The translations under genes were made by a program, and so were the position numbers. A stretch of 6,131 nt of DNA. Origin: CAZTJA01 sp964613745 (GTDB lineage Bacteria > Desulfobacterota > Desulfomonilia > Desulfomonilales > Desulfomonilaceae). How positions within the stretch are numbered: position 1 is the first letter of the stretch; every line of letters begins with the position of its first letter. Positions 5,422 through 6,131 of the stretch are shown here, piece after piece. The notes under the pieces are model-generated. The model was not told the DNA's origin, did no database searches, and saw nothing but the letters and a program-made list of their open reading frames with translations. The DNA lies in the NCBI GenBank assembly GCA_964613745.1, contig CAZTJA010000145.1, forward strand, positions 1 through 6,131, given 5' to 3'.

Positions 5422-6131
5422 ATGCGCTCCGGAGCCGAGACGCCCAAGATGCCGAGACCGCAAGCCAAAACTTGACGAACGGCATCAACCAGGAACAGTC
5501 TCGTGTTCATCAAGGATTGATCATCCTGAATGATACGGTTGTCGTGATAATACGAATGGAAAGCATCTGCCAGTTCGACCAGATAAAAGGTAATTCTGTG
5601 TGGTTCCAAAGCATCCGCTGACTCGGAGAGCATATCCGGGAAATCCGCAAGTTGCTTGATTATTTTCATTTCCTCATCAAGGATGAGCAAATCAAGATTT
5701 GAACCATGAATATTCACGGGTATGTCGCGTTCCGAGGCTATACGAAAAATTGAACAGATCCTTGCGTGAGCGTACTGGACGTAATAAACGGGATTATCTC
5801 TGGATTGTTTTTTTGCCAAATCGAGATCGAAATCCAAGTGGCTATCCGAACGCTTTGTAAGAAAAAAGAACCTGGCCGCATCCGATCCCACTTCGTTCAA
5901 GACCTCTCTCAAGGTGATGAATTCTCCGGAACGGGTGGACATGGAAATTTTTTGTCCTTCTCTCACCAGGGTCACAAACTGAACCAACATTACCTGGAGA
6001 ATATTGGGATCGTAGCCAAGAGCGGAAATGGCGGCTTTTACGCGCGGGACATAACCGTGATGATCGGAACCCCAAATGTCGACAAGAAGACTAAATCCTC
6101 TTTGAATTTTGTTCAAATGATAAGCTGCGTC
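5418..6131 (-). CDS. argS: Arginyl-tRNA synthetase, C-terminal part
   Basis: The last 237 codons of a class I aminoacyl-tRNA synthetase are visible; the N-terminal half with the HIGH motif lies beyond the right edge. The frame is open to the edge, beginning DAAYHLNKIQRGF. Family marks are DIWGSDHHGYVPR (19-31), the KMSKS-equivalent loop ISMSTRSGEFITL (62-74), where MSTR-G-F is a usual ArgS variant, GSDAARFFFL (82-91), DSHLDFDLDLAKKQS (96-110) and NPVYYVQYAHARI (113-125). The rest is the helical DALR anticodon-binding domain ending GILGVSAPERM. The enzyme charges tRNA-Arg with arginine using ATP in the cytoplasm. The reading frame is intact and its stop overlaps the SPOR gene start. An argS followed by a SPOR gene is an arrangement I recall from deltaproteobacterial genomes. 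Confidence 0.96.
   Translation of the reverse strand, partial: DAAYHLNKIQRGFSLLVDIWGSDHHGYVPRVKAAISALGYDPNILQVMLVQFVTLVREGQKISMSTRSGEFITLREVLNEVGSDAARFFFLTKRSDSHLDFDLDLAKKQSRDNPVYYVQYAHARICSIFRIASERDIPVNIHGSNLDLLILDEEMKIIKQLADFPDMLSESADALEPHRITFYLVELADAFHSYYHDNRIIQDDQSLMNTRLFLVDAVRQVLACGLGILGVSAPERM

Noticed and set aside
5422..5463. Extension of the SPOR protein upstream to a TTG at 5463
   Set aside because: It would overlap argS by 46 nt. The GTG at 5421 has a well-placed GGAG and a typical 4-nt overlap.

Overview
The window looks like a chromosomal stretch of a Gram-negative bacterium, most likely from the former Deltaproteobacteria (Desulfobacterota). The evidence is inferential. An argS gene is followed by an overlapping SPOR-domain gene, the sensor N-terminus has the 'FKDY..LRRSM' plus membrane-anchor style I associate with sulfate-reducer histidine kinases, one promoter resembles a sigma-54 site, and there are secreted PRC-barrel proteins. 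Base composition is moderate and fairly even. I see no mobile element, CRISPR array, tRNA or rRNA.

Layout: (1) 1-456, minus strand, the N-terminal part of a membrane sensor (probable histidine kinase) that runs off the left edge. (2) 457-708, a divergent intergenic region with a good sigma-54-type element for the sensor and repeated TTTTGTGC-like boxes. (3) 709-2052, plus strand, a two-domain protein: a GT-B/GT4-like glycosyltransferase fold joined to a type II phosphomannose-isomerase-like cupin. A compact hairpin at 2053-2070 separates it from the convergent minus-strand genes. (4) 2076-4498, minus strand, three PRC-barrel genes in a row. From upstream to downstream they are a cytoplasmic double-PRC protein (3761-4498), a secreted low-complexity PRC protein (2718-3566) and a shorter secreted paralogue (2076-2651). 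(5) 4702-6131, minus strand, the C-terminal part of arginyl-tRNA synthetase, overlapped by 4 nt by a membrane-anchored SPOR-domain protein.

The argS/SPOR pair is a translationally coupled housekeeping unit. The PRC trio is the most system-like part of the window: one family is represented by one cytoplasmic and two exported members, and the two exported ones share a C-terminal box (EKAPNFE...WPNFAE..W) and probably a transcript. What they bind is unknown. The GT-cupin fusion is the most unusual single gene. Its glycosyltransferase half keeps the E-x7-E motif but lacks the basic residues expected in the donor-phosphate loop, and its cupin has Arg where the second His of the HxH motif is usual. 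Several starts were chosen from ribosome binding sites: GTG 456, ATG 4498 and GTG 5421.
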